Made by a program: the position numbers and the translations under genes. The notes beneath the pieces are model-generated. The model was not told the DNA's origin. It searched no databases and worked only from the letters and a program-made list of their open reading frames with translations. Of a stretch of DNA of 41,495 bases, positions 15,969-24,053 are shown piece by piece (positions within the stretch are counted from its first letter, which is position 1; every line of letters begins with the position of its first letter). This DNA is from Proteobacteria bacterium SG_bin9 (GTDB taxonomy: Bacteria > Pseudomonadota > Alphaproteobacteria > Rhizobiales > Xanthobacteraceae), in contig LWDM01000075.1 in the NCBI GenBank assembly GCA_002083525.1, forward strand, positions 2,044-43,538. The letters run 5' to 3'.

Positions 15969-17249
15969 ATGGACAATGCCATGAACGAGACGCTCCGTAC
16001 TTCGCCCTTCGGCTCCTTCGAGTGGATGCTGTCGTCGCGCTATCTGCGTGCACGGCGCAAGGAAGGATTCATTTCTGTCATCGCCGGCTTCTCGTTCCTC
16101 GGCATCATGCTCGGCGTCGCCACGCTGATCATCGTGATGGCGGTGATGAACGGCTTCCGCAAGGAACTGCTCGACAAGATCCTCGGCCTTAACGGCCATC
16201 TGCTTGTACAGCCGCTGGAAAGTCCGCTCACCGACTGGAAGGATGTGGCCGAGCGCATCAACACCGTGACCGGCATCCGCCTCGCGGCACCGATCGTTGA
16301 AGGACAGGCGCTGGCGTCATCGCCGTTCAATGCGGCGGGTGTGCTGGTGCGCGGCATTCGCTCGAAGGATCTCACCAACATCACGTCCATCGCCAAGAAC
16401 ATCAAGCAGGGTACGCTCGAAGGCTTCGACGAGGGGCAGGGCGTTGCGATCGGCCGCAGGCTTGCCGATCAGCTCTCGATCCGCGCCGGCGACAGCGTGA
16501 CGCTCGTGGCACCGAAGGGTGCGGTCACGCCGATGGGCACCACGCCGCGCATCAAGCCCTACAAGGTCGCAGCCGTGTTCGAGATCGGCATGTCGGAATA
16601 CGACGCGGCATTTGTCTTCATGCCGATGACAGAGGCGCAGGCATACTTCAATCGCGCCGGCGACGTGACGGCGATCGAGGTGTACACCACCAATCCCGAC
16701 CGCATCGACGAATTCCGCAAGACGGTGACGGAGGCGGCCGGCCGCCCCGTCTTCCTGGTTGATTGGCGTCAGCGCAATTCGACCTTCTTCAATGCGCTTC
16801 AGGTCGAGCGCAACGTCATGTTCCTGATCCTGACCCTGATCGTGCTCGTGGCAGCGCTCAACATCGTCTCCGGCCTGATCATGCTGGTGAAGGACAAGGG
16901 CAGCGATATCGCTATCCTGCGCACCATGGGTGCGTCGCAGGGATCGATTATGCGCATCTTCCTGATCACCGGCGCTGCGATCGGCGTGGTCGGAACGATC
17001 GTCGGTTTCCTTGTCGGCCTTCTGATCTGCTTCAACATCGAGTCGATCCGGCAGTTCATCTCGTGGTTGACCAGCACGGAGCTGTTCTCGCCCGAACTTT
17101 ATTTCCTCTCGAAGCTGCCGGCCGATGTCGATGCAGGCGAAACGACCGCCGTCGTGATCATGGCGCTGACGCTGTCGTTCCTGGCGACGCTCTATCCGTC
17201 GTGGCGCGCGGCGCGCCTCGATCCCGTCGAAGCCCTCCGGTACGAGTGA
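15969..17249 (+). CDS. lolC: Lipoprotein-releasing ABC transporter permease (LolC/LolE type)
   Basis: A 426-residue FtsX/MacB-type permease of the Lol system, which lifts outer-membrane lipoproteins out of the inner membrane and hands them to LolA. Topology is the expected one: one helix near residues 35-60 (FSFLGIMLGVATLIIVMAVMNGF motif), a large periplasmic domain, then three C-terminal helices, ending LYPSWRAARLDPVEALRYE. Alphaproteobacteria commonly have a single permease that works as a dimer (LolF-like), and only one is seen here. The start could also be the ATG at 15981; neither has a strong ribosome site. lolD follows after seven bases. Confidence 0.9.
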   Translation: MDNAMNETLRTSPFGSFEWMLSSRYLRARRKEGFISVIAGFSFLGIMLGVATLIIVMAVMNGFRKELLDKILGLNGHLLVQPLESPLTDWKDVAERINTVTGIRLAAPIVEGQALASSPFNAAGVLVRGIRSKDLTNITSIAKNIKQGTLEGFDEGQGVAIGRRLADQLSIRAGDSVTLVAPKGAVTPMGTTPRIKPYKVAAVFEIGMSEYDAAFVFMPMTEAQAYFNRAGDVTAIEVYTTNPDRIDEFRKTVTEAAGRPVFLVDWRQRNSTFFNALQVERNVMFLILTLIVLVAALNIVSGLIMLVKDKGSDIAILRTMGASQGSIMRIFLITGAAIGVVGTIVGFLVGLLICFNIESIRQFISWLTSTELFSPELYFLSKLPADVDAGETTAVVIMALTLSFLATLYPSWRAARLDPVEALRYE

Positions 17250-17256
17250 GGGCGCG

Positions 17257-17955
17257 ATGGAGCAGACCGGCGACGAAACACCGGCCGTCTATTTGCATGA
17301 TATCAAACGGCAATACCGGCAGGGCGACGCGACGCTCACCATCCTGGACGGCGCCAAGCTTGCGCTATGGGGAGGGCAATCGGTGGCGCTGGTGGCGCCG
17401 TCAGGCTCCGGCAAATCGACGTTGCTGCATATCGCGGGGCTGCTCGAAAGCCCGGACTCCGGCGAGGTCTATATCGGCGGCACCGCGACGTCAGGCCTGT
17501 CCGACATCGAGCGCACACACATCCGCCGCACCGACATCGGCTTCGTTTATCAATCACACCGGCTGCTGCCGGAATTCTCGGCGCTTGAGAACGTGATGCT
17601 GCCGCAGATGATCCGCGGCCTGAGCCGCACGGAAGCGTCCAAGCGGGCGAAGGAAATCCTTACCTATCTCGGACTTGCCGAGCGGGTCGTGCACCGGCCT
17701 GCGGAAATGTCAGGCGGCGAGCAGCAGCGCGTCGCGATCGCACGTGCGGTCGCCAACGCGCCGCGGGTTCTGCTCGCGGACGAGCCGACCGGCAATCTCG
17801 ATCCGCACACGGCAGACCATGTGTTTCAGGCGCTGATGCAGCTTGTCCGCGCGACGCGGGTGGCGATGCTGATCGCCACCCACAACATGGATCTCGCCGC
17901 ACGGATGGATCGCCGGGTGTCCCTTGAGGAGGGGCACGTTGTGGAACTGGACTGA
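17257..17955 (+). CDS. lolD: Lipoprotein-releasing ABC transporter ATP-binding protein
   Basis: LolD (232 residues) is the cytoplasmic ATPase that powers lipoprotein release together with the preceding permease. Walker A is A47-P-S-G-S-G-K-S-T55, the Q-loop lies in GFVYQSHRLLPEFSALENV, the ABC signature is MSGGEQQRVAIARA, and Walker B with the catalytic Glu is VLLADEPTGNLD; the H-loop His is in LIATHNMDLA. The ATG is seven bases after the permease stop with GAGGG in the gap. It faces a DUF3551 gene on the other strand. Confidence 0.94.
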   Translation: MEQTGDETPAVYLHDIKRQYRQGDATLTILDGAKLALWGGQSVALVAPSGSGKSTLLHIAGLLESPDSGEVYIGGTATSGLSDIERTHIRRTDIGFVYQSHRLLPEFSALENVMLPQMIRGLSRTEASKRAKEILTYLGLAERVVHRPAEMSGGEQQRVAIARAVANAPRVLLADEPTGNLDPHTADHVFQALMQLVRATRVAMLIATHNMDLAARMDRRVSLEEGHVVELD

Positions 17956-17976
17956 CCTCCAACCGCCGGTAAGTTC

Positions 17977-18270
17977 TTAGCGCTGTTGCGGTTGCGATGC
18001 GCGCTTCTTCTTGGCCGCGGCCGGCTCAGGAGGCGGGGTCGGGTTTGCGACGGGTTCCGGGCGGGCGATGTAATACGGGTTCGCCGAGCACGATGCCTCA
18101 CGTCCCGACGCGGACTGTTGGCACTGCGAATAGCTCTCAAAGATGCAATCGCCCACGCCGGCGAAATCGCGGCCGACCATACAGAACGGATATCTCCGGG
18201 CCGCTTCCGATTGGGCGTAGGCAACGTCTGTTCCGGCAACCATCAGCATCAGGGCTAGAATTTTTTTCAT
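17977..18270 (-). CDS. DUF3551 family secreted protein, copy 1
   Basis: A 97-residue protein: a signal peptide (MKKILALMLMVAGTDVAYA, residues 1-19), then a compact four-Cys core with YPFCMVGRDFAGVGDC, SYSQCQQSASGREASC and ANPYY, then a Pro-rich and Lys-rich tail (PTPPPEPAAAKKKR). DUF3551 proteins are numerous and apparently restricted to Bradyrhizobium and relatives; function is unknown, with likely periplasmic location and two disulfides (inference). The ATG at 18270 has AAGGAAA upstream. The core is closely similar to the gene at 18504-18770, so the two are probably duplicates that diverged in their tails. Confidence 0.85.
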   Translation of the reverse strand: MKKILALMLMVAGTDVAYAQSEAARRYPFCMVGRDFAGVGDCIFESYSQCQQSASGREASCSANPYYIARPEPVANPTPPPEPAAAKKKRASQPQQR

Positions 18271-18431
18271 CAGGCTTTCCTTATCTCGACTTCCAGTGCG
18301 CCTGCTTGCCAGCAACGTGACGGATTGCCCAGTCCTTTTCGGTACCGGGATAACTTATGTACGAATGCATCGGGGGTATGGGCGGCGGGTGAGCAACAAC
18401 GCTTGGCAGTTGAGCGCATTCCAAACGCGAT

Positions 18432-18459
18432 GCGGGCGGCGATACGGATCGCCACCCGC
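18432..18459 (-). terminator. Strong hairpin downstream of DUF3551 copy 2
   Basis: GCGGGCGGCGAT (18432-18443) pairs with ATCGCCACCCGC (18448-18459) around a four-base loop; on the minus strand the single mismatch becomes a G-U pair, giving a 12-pair stem. It sits 45 bases after the stop of the minus-strand gene ending at 18504. No T run follows, so termination is possible but not certain. Confidence 0.4.
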
Positions 18460-18503
18460 AAACATGCTAGCCGTGGTGAAACTCGACGGAGCGTGAGATC
18501 GCG

Positions 18504-18770
18504 TCAGCGATAGACGCGGCGTCCGGCCGGCTCGGGAAGTCCGGCCTTCCGGTCAAAGTAGCCGAGATATGGATTGGCAGCGCACTGCGCTTCGCGACCG
18601 GACGCGGACGCCTGGCACTGCGCGTAGGAATTGTACAGGCACTCGCCGAAGCCTGCGAAGTCGCGCCCGACCAGACAGAACGGATAATCGCGCGCCTGTG
18701 CGGCGGGCGCGTCGATCATCGGCAGCGCGGCAAGCGTCACCGCAGCGAAGAGAAATTTTCCTAGAGCCAT
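18504..18770 (-). CDS. DUF3551 family secreted protein, copy 2
   Basis: An 88-residue protein with an N-terminal signal peptide (FLFAAVTLAALPMIDAPAAQA, cut near residue 25) and the DUF3551 core: DYPFCLVGRDFAGFGEC, NSYAQCQASASGREAQC and AANPYL. The four Cys positions match copy 1 exactly; the tail is different (short, ending PAGRRVYR). The ATG at 18770 has GGAGG six bases upstream. The two copies are separated by 233 bases and have separate ribosome sites. Function is unknown; presumed periplasmic. Confidence 0.85.
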   Translation of the reverse strand: MALGKFLFAAVTLAALPMIDAPAAQARDYPFCLVGRDFAGFGECLYNSYAQCQASASGREAQCAANPYLGYFDRKAGLPEPAGRRVYR

Positions 18771-18998
18771 AACGGCCTCCCTGATCCGCTGATGAGCGGT
18801 ATGAATCTGCGCGCTCAATTTGGTCGCGCGTGCTCAGCGGTCAACACACGATTTCGCGCAAGGTGTTCAAGTATTCCTGACGCAGCTGGTGGAATGGCGA
18901 AGGCATTGCGGTGTAGCGCCGGCAGTGGCGGCGAAACCTTTCGTTAAGCATTGGTGCCCGCAGCGCGCGGACCGGTAAAACGTCCTCTTGACTCCCCA

Positions 18999-19029
18999 GA
19001 ACAAAAATAGAACAGTTCGTGATATGTTC
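18999..19029 (+). promoter_or_regulatory. Double LexA-type SOS box
   Basis: GAAC-N7-GAAC (18999-19013) is followed after one base by GTTC-N7-GTTC (19015-19029). GTTC-N7-GTTC and its complement form the LexA-binding motif of alphaproteobacteria (established knowledge), and all sixteen specified bases match here. A TTGACT hexamer at 18988-18993 could be the -35 element, which would place the boxes over the promoter. A strong ribosome site and a 32-codon gene begin 24 bases downstream. Two facing boxes suggest tight repression until DNA damage. Confidence 0.8.
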
Positions 19030-19052
19030 TCATCCGGAGTCGGGAGGCCGAA

Positions 19053-19151
19053 ATGCTCAGAACGTTTGTTGAGGAAGCCGCAGCACTGGCGTCAATTGTC
19101 CTGTTTATCGGAACTGTCGCGGTTTGGGCGCAGCTGATTCCGCAGCTCTGA
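19053..19151 (+). CDS. 32-residue single-span membrane peptide under LexA box control
   Basis: A 33-codon gene starting MLRTFVEEAAALAS and ending WAQLIPQL. Residues about 9-28 form one hydrophobic helix with no charged residue; the N-terminus has one Arg and two Glu. GGGAGG at 19042-19047 lies five bases before the ATG, one of the best ribosome sites in the window, which argues that this very short frame is translated. A double LexA-type box lies just upstream. Size, single membrane span and SOS control match Caulobacter SidA, a 29-residue inner-membrane division inhibitor acting on the FtsW/FtsN divisome; I cannot show sequence homology, so the role is inference. dnaE starts 170 bases downstream on the same strand. 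Confidence 0.72.
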   Translation: MLRTFVEEAAALASIVLFIGTVAVWAQLIPQL

Positions 19152-19228
19152 CGCGGGTTCTGGAAGCCATGTCTGGGGACAAGGCGGAGAACTAAGGGCC
19201 AAACGGGAAGGTGCGTGGACTTCGGTCG

Positions 19229-19246
19229 GATGGTGGGGTCACCATC
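19229..19246 (+). terminator. Short hairpin between the SOS peptide and dnaE
   Basis: GATGGTG (19229-19235) and CACCATC (19240-19246) form a perfect seven-pair stem with a four-base loop, followed by GTTGTCTG. It is a weak terminator candidate at best. If it does not stop transcription, SOS induction would extend into dnaE. Confidence 0.3.
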
Positions 19247-19321
19247 GTTGTCTGACACGTGAGTCGATCCGCCGACTAAACGCCGGAGCGGCTGCTTTCC
19301 GAAAGTTCTGCGCCACACACC

Positions 19322-22300
19322 ATGCCCAATGCCGGTTTTGTTCATCTTCACGTCCACTCGGCCTATTCGCTGCTGCAAGGCTCGGTGACGATCGCCAAGC
19401 TTGCGGAGCTGGCAAAGGCCGATAAACAACCGGCGCTGGCGCTGACCGACACCGACAACATGTTCGGGGCGCTGGAGTTCTCTGACAAGCTGGCGGGAGC
19501 CGGCATTCAACCAATCGTCGGCTGCGCGCTCGCCATCGACTTCGGCGATCAGGAGCCGAACCCGCGCAACGTACTGGCTGCGCCGTCGCGCATCGTTCTG
19601 CTGGCAGCCCGTGAAGAGGGCTACCGCAGCTTGATGCGGCTTAATTCACGCGCGTTTCTCGAAACGCCGGTGCATCAGACGCCGCACGTCAAATTCGATT
19701 GGCTTCTCGAAGAAGCGCGCGATCTCATTGCACTGACCGGCGGGCCCGAGGGGCCGGTCTCGGCGGCATTCGCCGCGGATCAGGGAGCGCTCGCCGCTGC
19801 CCGCTGCGAGCGGCTGGCGTCGTTGTTCGGCGACCGGCTCTACATCGAACTGCAGCGCCACGGGCTCGAACGTGAGGCCATCGCTGAAGGCGGCCTGATT
19901 GATTTGGCGTATGCGAAAGGATGGCCGCTGGTCGCGACCAATGAGCCGTATTTCGCGACAGCCGACGACTACGAAGCGCACGATGCCTTGCTCTGCATCG
20001 CCGGCGGACGTGTGATCGCCGACACCGACCGGGTGCAGCTGACGCCCGAACATCGCTTCAAGTCGCGCAAGGAAATGGCGGCGCTGTTTGCCGATCTGCC
20101 CGAGGCGCTGGCGTCGACCGTTGAGATCGCCGAGCGATGCGCCTTCCGCCCGAAGACGCGCAAGCCGATCCTGCCGCGCTTCACCGTCGGCTCGGCGTCG
20201 GCGGACGCGGCCAGCGAGGAGGCGGCGGAACTGAAGCGGCAGGCGGAAGAGGGGCTGGCCGCGCGTATCGCCGCCCACGGGCTCGCACAGGGACAATCGG
20301 AAGAGGACTACCGCGCGCGGCTTGATTTCGAGATCGGCGTCATCTCGCGCATGAACTATGCGGGTTACTTCCTGATCGTCGCCGACTTCATCAAGTGGGC
20401 GAAGTCGCATGGCATTCCCGTCGGACCGGGCCGCGGTTCGGGCGCAGGCTCGCTCGTCGCGTACGCGCTGACGATCACCGACCTCGATCCCATCCGCTTT
20501 GGCCTCCTGTTCGAGCGCTTCCTCAATCCGGATCGCGTATCGATGCCCGACTTCGACATCGACTTCTGCCAGGACCGCCGCGACGAGGTGATCCGCTATG
20601 TGCAGGAGCGCTACGGCCGCGATCAGGTGGCGCAGATCATCACTTTCGGTACGCTGCAGGCGCGCGGTGTGCTGCGCGACGTCGGCCGTGTGCTGCAGAT
20701 GCCATACGGGCAGGTCGACAAGCTGACCAAGCTCGTGCCGCAGAATCCGGCCGCGCCGGTGACGCTGTCCGCCGCGATTGCGGGTGAGCCGAAACTGCAG
20801 GCGATGCGCGACACCGAGCCGGTGGTGGCGCGCGCCTTCGACATCGCCCAGCGGCTTGAAGGATTGACGCGTCACGCCTCGACGCATGCGGCCGGCATCG
20901 TCATCGGCGACCGGCCGTTGAGTGAACTCGTGCCGCTCTACCGCGATCCGAAATCGGACATGCCGGTCACCCAATTCAACATGAAGTGGGTGGAGCCGGC
21001 GGGCCTCGTGAAGTTCGACTTTCTCGGCCTGAAGACGCTGACCGTGCTGGACGTGGCATCGAAGCTGGTACGCCGCCACAAGAACAAGGATTTCGATCTG
21101 GAGTCGCTGCCGCTCGACGATGCGCAGAGTTACGCGATGCTCTCGCGCGGCGAAGTGGTTGGCGTGTTCCAGGTGGAAAGTCAGGGCATGCGGCGCGCGC
21201 TCGTCGACATGCGGCCCGACCGCTTCGAGGACATCATCGCGCTGGTCGCGCTGTATCGCCCGGGTCCGATGGCGAACATTCCGACCTACTGCGCGCGCAA
21301 GCACGGCGATGAGGAGCCGGAATATCCGCATCCGATGCTCGAGCCGATCCTGAAGGAGACCTTCGGCGTCATCATCTATCAGGAACAGGTGATGCAGATC
21401 GCGCAGATGATGGCCGGTTATTCGCTCGGCGAAGCCGACCTCCTGCGCCGCGCGATGGGCAAGAAGATCCGCAAGGAGATGGATGCGCAGCGCGAGCGCT
21501 TCGTCTCCGGTTCGGTCGCCAACGGCATTCCCAAGGGGCAGGCGGAATCGATCTTCGAGTTGTTGGCGAAGTTCGCCGACTACGGCTTCAACAAGAGCCA
21601 CGCGGCGGCCTACGCGCTTGTGTCGTACCAGACCGCTTACATGAAGGCGCACTATCCGGTGGAATTCATCGCCGCGTCGATGACGCTCGACATGAACAAC
21701 ACGGACAAACTCTCCGAATTTCGTGCTGAAGCGCAGAAGCTCGGCATCAAGGTCGAGCCGCCGTCGATCAATCGCTCCGGCGCGACATTCGAAGTGGCTG
21801 AGAACACGATCTTCTATGCGCTTGCCGGTCTCAAGGGCGTCGGCGCGCAGGCGGTCGAGCTGATCGTCGAGGCGCGCAAGAGAGGTCCGTTCAACTCGCT
21901 CGCGGACTTCGCCGCACGCGTCAATCCGCGTGCCATCAACAAGCGTGTGCTGGAAAGCCTCGCAGCGGCGGGTGCGTTCGATGCGCTTGAACCGAACCGC
22001 GCCCGCGTGTTCGCCAGCGCCGATGCGGTTCTCGCCGCGTGCCAGCGCAGCCACGAAGCCTCGACCATCGGACAGAACGACATGTTCGGCGGCATGGCCG
22101 ATGCGCCGTCGATCACGCTGCCGTCGATGGAGCCATGGCTGCCGGCAGATCGCCTGCGCCGCGAGTACGACGCGATCGGCTTCTTCCTCTCAGGCCATCC
22201 CCTCGACGATTACGCGACTGTGCTCAAGCGGCTGCGGGTGCAGTCGTGGGCCGAATTCTCACGCGCCGTGCGCACCGGCGCGACCGCGGGGCGGGTCGCG

Positions 22301-22813
22301 GCAACTGTGGTGTCGCGAATGGAGCGCCGCACCAAGACCGGCAACAAGATGGGCATTCTCGGCCTGTCCGATCCGACCGGGCATTTCGAGGCCGTGCTGT
22401 TCTCCGAGGGGCTGGCCCAGTTCCGCGATGTACTCGAGCCCGGTGCAGCCGTGCTGTTGCAACTCGGCGCCGAGCTGCAGGGCGAGGATGTCCGCGCACG
22501 CATTCTCAACGCCGAGCCACTCGATGCCGCAGCTGTGAAGGCGCAGAAGGGGCTGCGCATCTTCCTGCGCGACGAGAAGCCGATCGAGTCGATCGCCCGC
22601 CGCCTCGACATGCCGGAGCCGAACGGGGTCAGCACAGGTAAGGCCGGCCAGTTCACCGCGCCGCCGAGCGGTGAGGGCGAGGTGACCCTCGTCATGATGA
22701 TCGATCTCGAAACCGAGGTCGAAATGAAGCTGCCCGGCCGATTCCGTGTCTCGCCCCAGATCGCGGGTGCCATCAAGGCTGTGCCGGGGGTGGTGGACGT
22801 CCAGACCCTTTAA
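19322..22813 (+). CDS. dnaE: DNA polymerase III subunit alpha (replicative)
   Basis: DnaE (1163 residues) is the polymerase subunit of the chromosomal replicase. The N-terminal PHP domain begins HLHVHSAYS (H8, H10, H12). The palm has GPGRGSGAGSLVAYAL and the catalytic acids D410 and D412 in PDFDIDFC, with the third acid in KFDFLGLKTLTVLD. A clamp-binding motif Q918-N-D-M-F922 precedes the OB-fold (GRVAATVVSRMERRTKTGNKMGILGLSD region). Length, clamp motif and genomic position before rpsB mark it as the main DnaE and not the SOS mutagenesis polymerase DnaE2/ImuC; no imuA or imuB is adjacent. The start is the first ATG after a 170-base gap with no strong ribosome site. Confidence 0.95.
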   Translation: MPNAGFVHLHVHSAYSLLQGSVTIAKLAELAKADKQPALALTDTDNMFGALEFSDKLAGAGIQPIVGCALAIDFGDQEPNPRNVLAAPSRIVLLAAREEGYRSLMRLNSRAFLETPVHQTPHVKFDWLLEEARDLIALTGGPEGPVSAAFAADQGALAAARCERLASLFGDRLYIELQRHGLEREAIAEGGLIDLAYAKGWPLVATNEPYFATADDYEAHDALLCIAGGRVIADTDRVQLTPEHRFKSRKEMAALFADLPEALASTVEIAERCAFRPKTRKPILPRFTVGSASADAASEEAAELKRQAEEGLAARIAAHGLAQGQSEEDYRARLDFEIGVISRMNYAGYFLIVADFIKWAKSHGIPVGPGRGSGAGSLVAYALTITDLDPIRFGLLFERFLNPDRVSMPDFDIDFCQDRRDEVIRYVQERYGRDQVAQIITFGTLQARGVLRDVGRVLQMPYGQVDKLTKLVPQNPAAPVTLSAAIAGEPKLQAMRDTEPVVARAFDIAQRLEGLTRHASTHAAGIVIGDRPLSELVPLYRDPKSDMPVTQFNMKWVEPAGLVKFDFLGLKTLTVLDVASKLVRRHKNKDFDLESLPLDDAQSYAMLSRGEVVGVFQVESQGMRRALVDMRPDRFEDIIALVALYRPGPMANIPTYCARKHGDEEPEYPHPMLEPILKETFGVIIYQEQVMQIAQMMAGYSLGEADLLRRAMGKKIRKEMDAQRERFVSGSVANGIPKGQAESIFELLAKFADYGFNKSHAAAYALVSYQTAYMKAHYPVEFIAASMTLDMNNTDKLSEFRAEAQKLGIKVEPPSINRSGATFEVAENTIFYALAGLKGVGAQAVELIVEARKRGPFNSLADFAARVNPRAINKRVLESLAAAGAFDALEPNRARVFASADAVLAACQRSHEASTIGQNDMFGGMADAPSITLPSMEPWLPADRLRREYDAIGFFLSGHPLDDYATVLKRLRVQSWAEFSRAVRTGATAGRVAATVVSRMERRTKTGNKMGILGLSDPTGHFEAVLFSEGLAQFRDVLEPGAAVLLQLGAELQGEDVRARILNAEPLDAAAVKAQKGLRIFLRDEKPIESIARRLDMPEPNGVSTGKAGQFTAPPSGEGEVTLVMMIDLETEVEMKLPGRFRVSPQIAGAIKAVPGVVDVQTL

Positions 22814-22814
22814 G

Positions 22815-22879
22815 CGGGCGGAAATCAGCGGAATTTGAGGGATTTCCGGCCTGCCGGGAGCCTGATTCCGCCCGGTTTT
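22815..22879 (+). terminator. Terminator after dnaE
   Basis: CGGGCGGA at 22815 onward, continuing to ATCAG at 22828, pairs with CTGATTCCGCCCG at 22862-22874 with one bulged A, enclosing two smaller hairpins, and is followed by TTTT at 22876-22879. It begins two bases after the dnaE stop and ends just before the rpsB promoter. Confidence 0.5.
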
Positions 22880-22881
22880 CC

Positions 22882-22910
22882 TTGCTTTGGCCGGGGGGCG
22901 TCGCTATAAG
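22882..22910 (+). promoter_or_regulatory. Sigma-70-type promoter for rpsB
   Basis: TTGCTT (22882-22887) and TATAAG (22905-22910) are separated by 17 bases, the ideal spacing. It lies between the dnaE terminator and the rpsB leader and would give an untranslated leader of about 125 bases for the rpsB-tsf-pyrH-frr series. Confidence 0.7.
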
Positions 22911-22916
22911 CCGCGC

Positions 22917-23041
22917 CATCTCACACGGAAACATGGCTCAAAAGGCCGTCCGGTGGCATCCGGGCCGCGAGGCAGGGCTATTCCTGCTCCAAGGCTGTTT
23001 GCTCACACGTTTCCGGAGGAACCAACCGGAGAACTAAGACT
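22917..23041 (+). promoter_or_regulatory. Structured rpsB leader (possible S2 feedback site)
   Basis: The leader between promoter and rpsB start carries CGGAAAC (22926-22932), complementary to GTTTCCG (23009-23015) whose last base is the first of a GGAGGA ribosome site. TCACACG precedes each arm as a direct repeat. Between the arms are smaller hairpins, for example GCAGG/CCTGC near 22974-22990. Ribosomal protein leaders often allow feedback by the encoded protein; the long-range pairing next to the ribosome site fits that, but it is not shown. Confidence 0.4.
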
Positions 23042-24040
23042 ATGGCTGTACCTGATTTTTCTATGCGTCAGTTGCTTGAAGCTGGCGTGCACTTTGGCCA
23101 CCAGGCCCACCGCTGGAATCCGAAGATGGCGGACTACATCTTCGGCGCCCGCAACAACATTCACATCATCGACCTCGCCCAGACCGTGCCGTTGCTGCAT
23201 CGCGCGCTGCAGGCCGTGAGCGACACCGTCGCCAAGGGCGGCCGTATCCTGTTCGTCGGCACCAAGCGCTCGGCGCAGGACGGCGTTGCCGAGGCTGCGA
23301 AGCGTTCGGCTCAGTACTTCGTCAACTCGCGCTGGCTCGGCGGCACGCTGACCAACTGGAAGACGATCTCGGGCTCGATCAAGCGCCTGCGTCACCTCGA
23401 AGAGGTGCTCAATTCGGCGGAAGGTTCGCAGTACACGAAGAAGGAACGCCTGACGCTTCAGCGTGAGCGCGACAAGCTCGACCGTTCGCTCGGCGGTATC
23501 AAGGACATGGGCGGCCTTCCGGACCTGATCTTCGTGATCGATACCAACAAGGAAGACATCGCGATCCAGGAAGCGCAGCGCCTGAACATTCCGGTCGCCG
23601 CGATCGTGGACACGAACTGCGATCCGAAGGGCATCACCTACATGGTGCCGGGCAACGATGACGCCGGCCGCGCCATCAGCCTGTACTGCGATCTCGTCGC
23701 GCGTGCTGCGATCGACGGCATTTCGCGGGCGCAGGGCGATGCGGGCATCGACATCGGCGCCTCGTCGGCTCCGCCGCGCGAAGTGCTCGCGCCGGCTCCG
23801 GCGAAGTCGGGCTTCGAAGGCCTTGCAGGTCCGCGCGGCGTTGCCGACGACCTCAAGAAGCTGACCGGCGTCTCGGGCGCGATCGAGAAGAAGCTGAACG
23901 ACCTCGGCATCTTCCACTACTGGCAGCTCGCCGAACTCGATCATGACACCGCGCACAAGATCGGCGAAGAAGTCGGTCTGCCGGCGCGCGCCGACGCCTG
24001 GGTGGCGCAGGCCAAGTCGCTGACCGCGGAAGCCGAGTAA
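23042..24040 (+). CDS. rpsB: 30S ribosomal protein S2
   Basis: S2 (332 residues) assembles late onto the 30S subunit and helps S1 bind. The core is typical: MRQLLEAGVHFGHQAHRWNPKM, IFGARNNIHIIDLAQTV, GTKRSAQ, WLGGTLTNWKTI, and PDLIFVIDTNKE with DTNCDP. After about residue 255 there is an extra C-terminal domain (LTGVSGAIEKKLNDLGIFHYWQLAEL) that resembles a helix-hairpin-helix element and is characteristic of alphaproteobacterial S2; E. coli S2 has only 241 residues. GGAG lies ten bases before the ATG. tsf follows, as in nearly all bacteria. Confidence 0.97.
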   Translation: MAVPDFSMRQLLEAGVHFGHQAHRWNPKMADYIFGARNNIHIIDLAQTVPLLHRALQAVSDTVAKGGRILFVGTKRSAQDGVAEAAKRSAQYFVNSRWLGGTLTNWKTISGSIKRLRHLEEVLNSAEGSQYTKKERLTLQRERDKLDRSLGGIKDMGGLPDLIFVIDTNKEDIAIQEAQRLNIPVAAIVDTNCDPKGITYMVPGNDDAGRAISLYCDLVARAAIDGISRAQGDAGIDIGASSAPPREVLAPAPAKSGFEGLAGPRGVADDLKKLTGVSGAIEKKLNDLGIFHYWQLAELDHDTAHKIGEEVGLPARADAWVAQAKSLTAEAE

Positions 24041-24053
24041 CGCAGACGGCGTT

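Noticed and set aside
19646..22054. 802-codon minus-strand frame opposite dnaE
   Set aside because: Composition artefact in a gene with clear DnaE motifs; no ribosome site or recognisable domain.
19322..22813. dnaE as the SOS mutagenesis polymerase (DnaE2/ImuC) because of the nearby LexA boxes
   Set aside because: Length, clamp motif, PHP His residues and position before rpsB fit the main DnaE; no imuA or imuB is adjacent.
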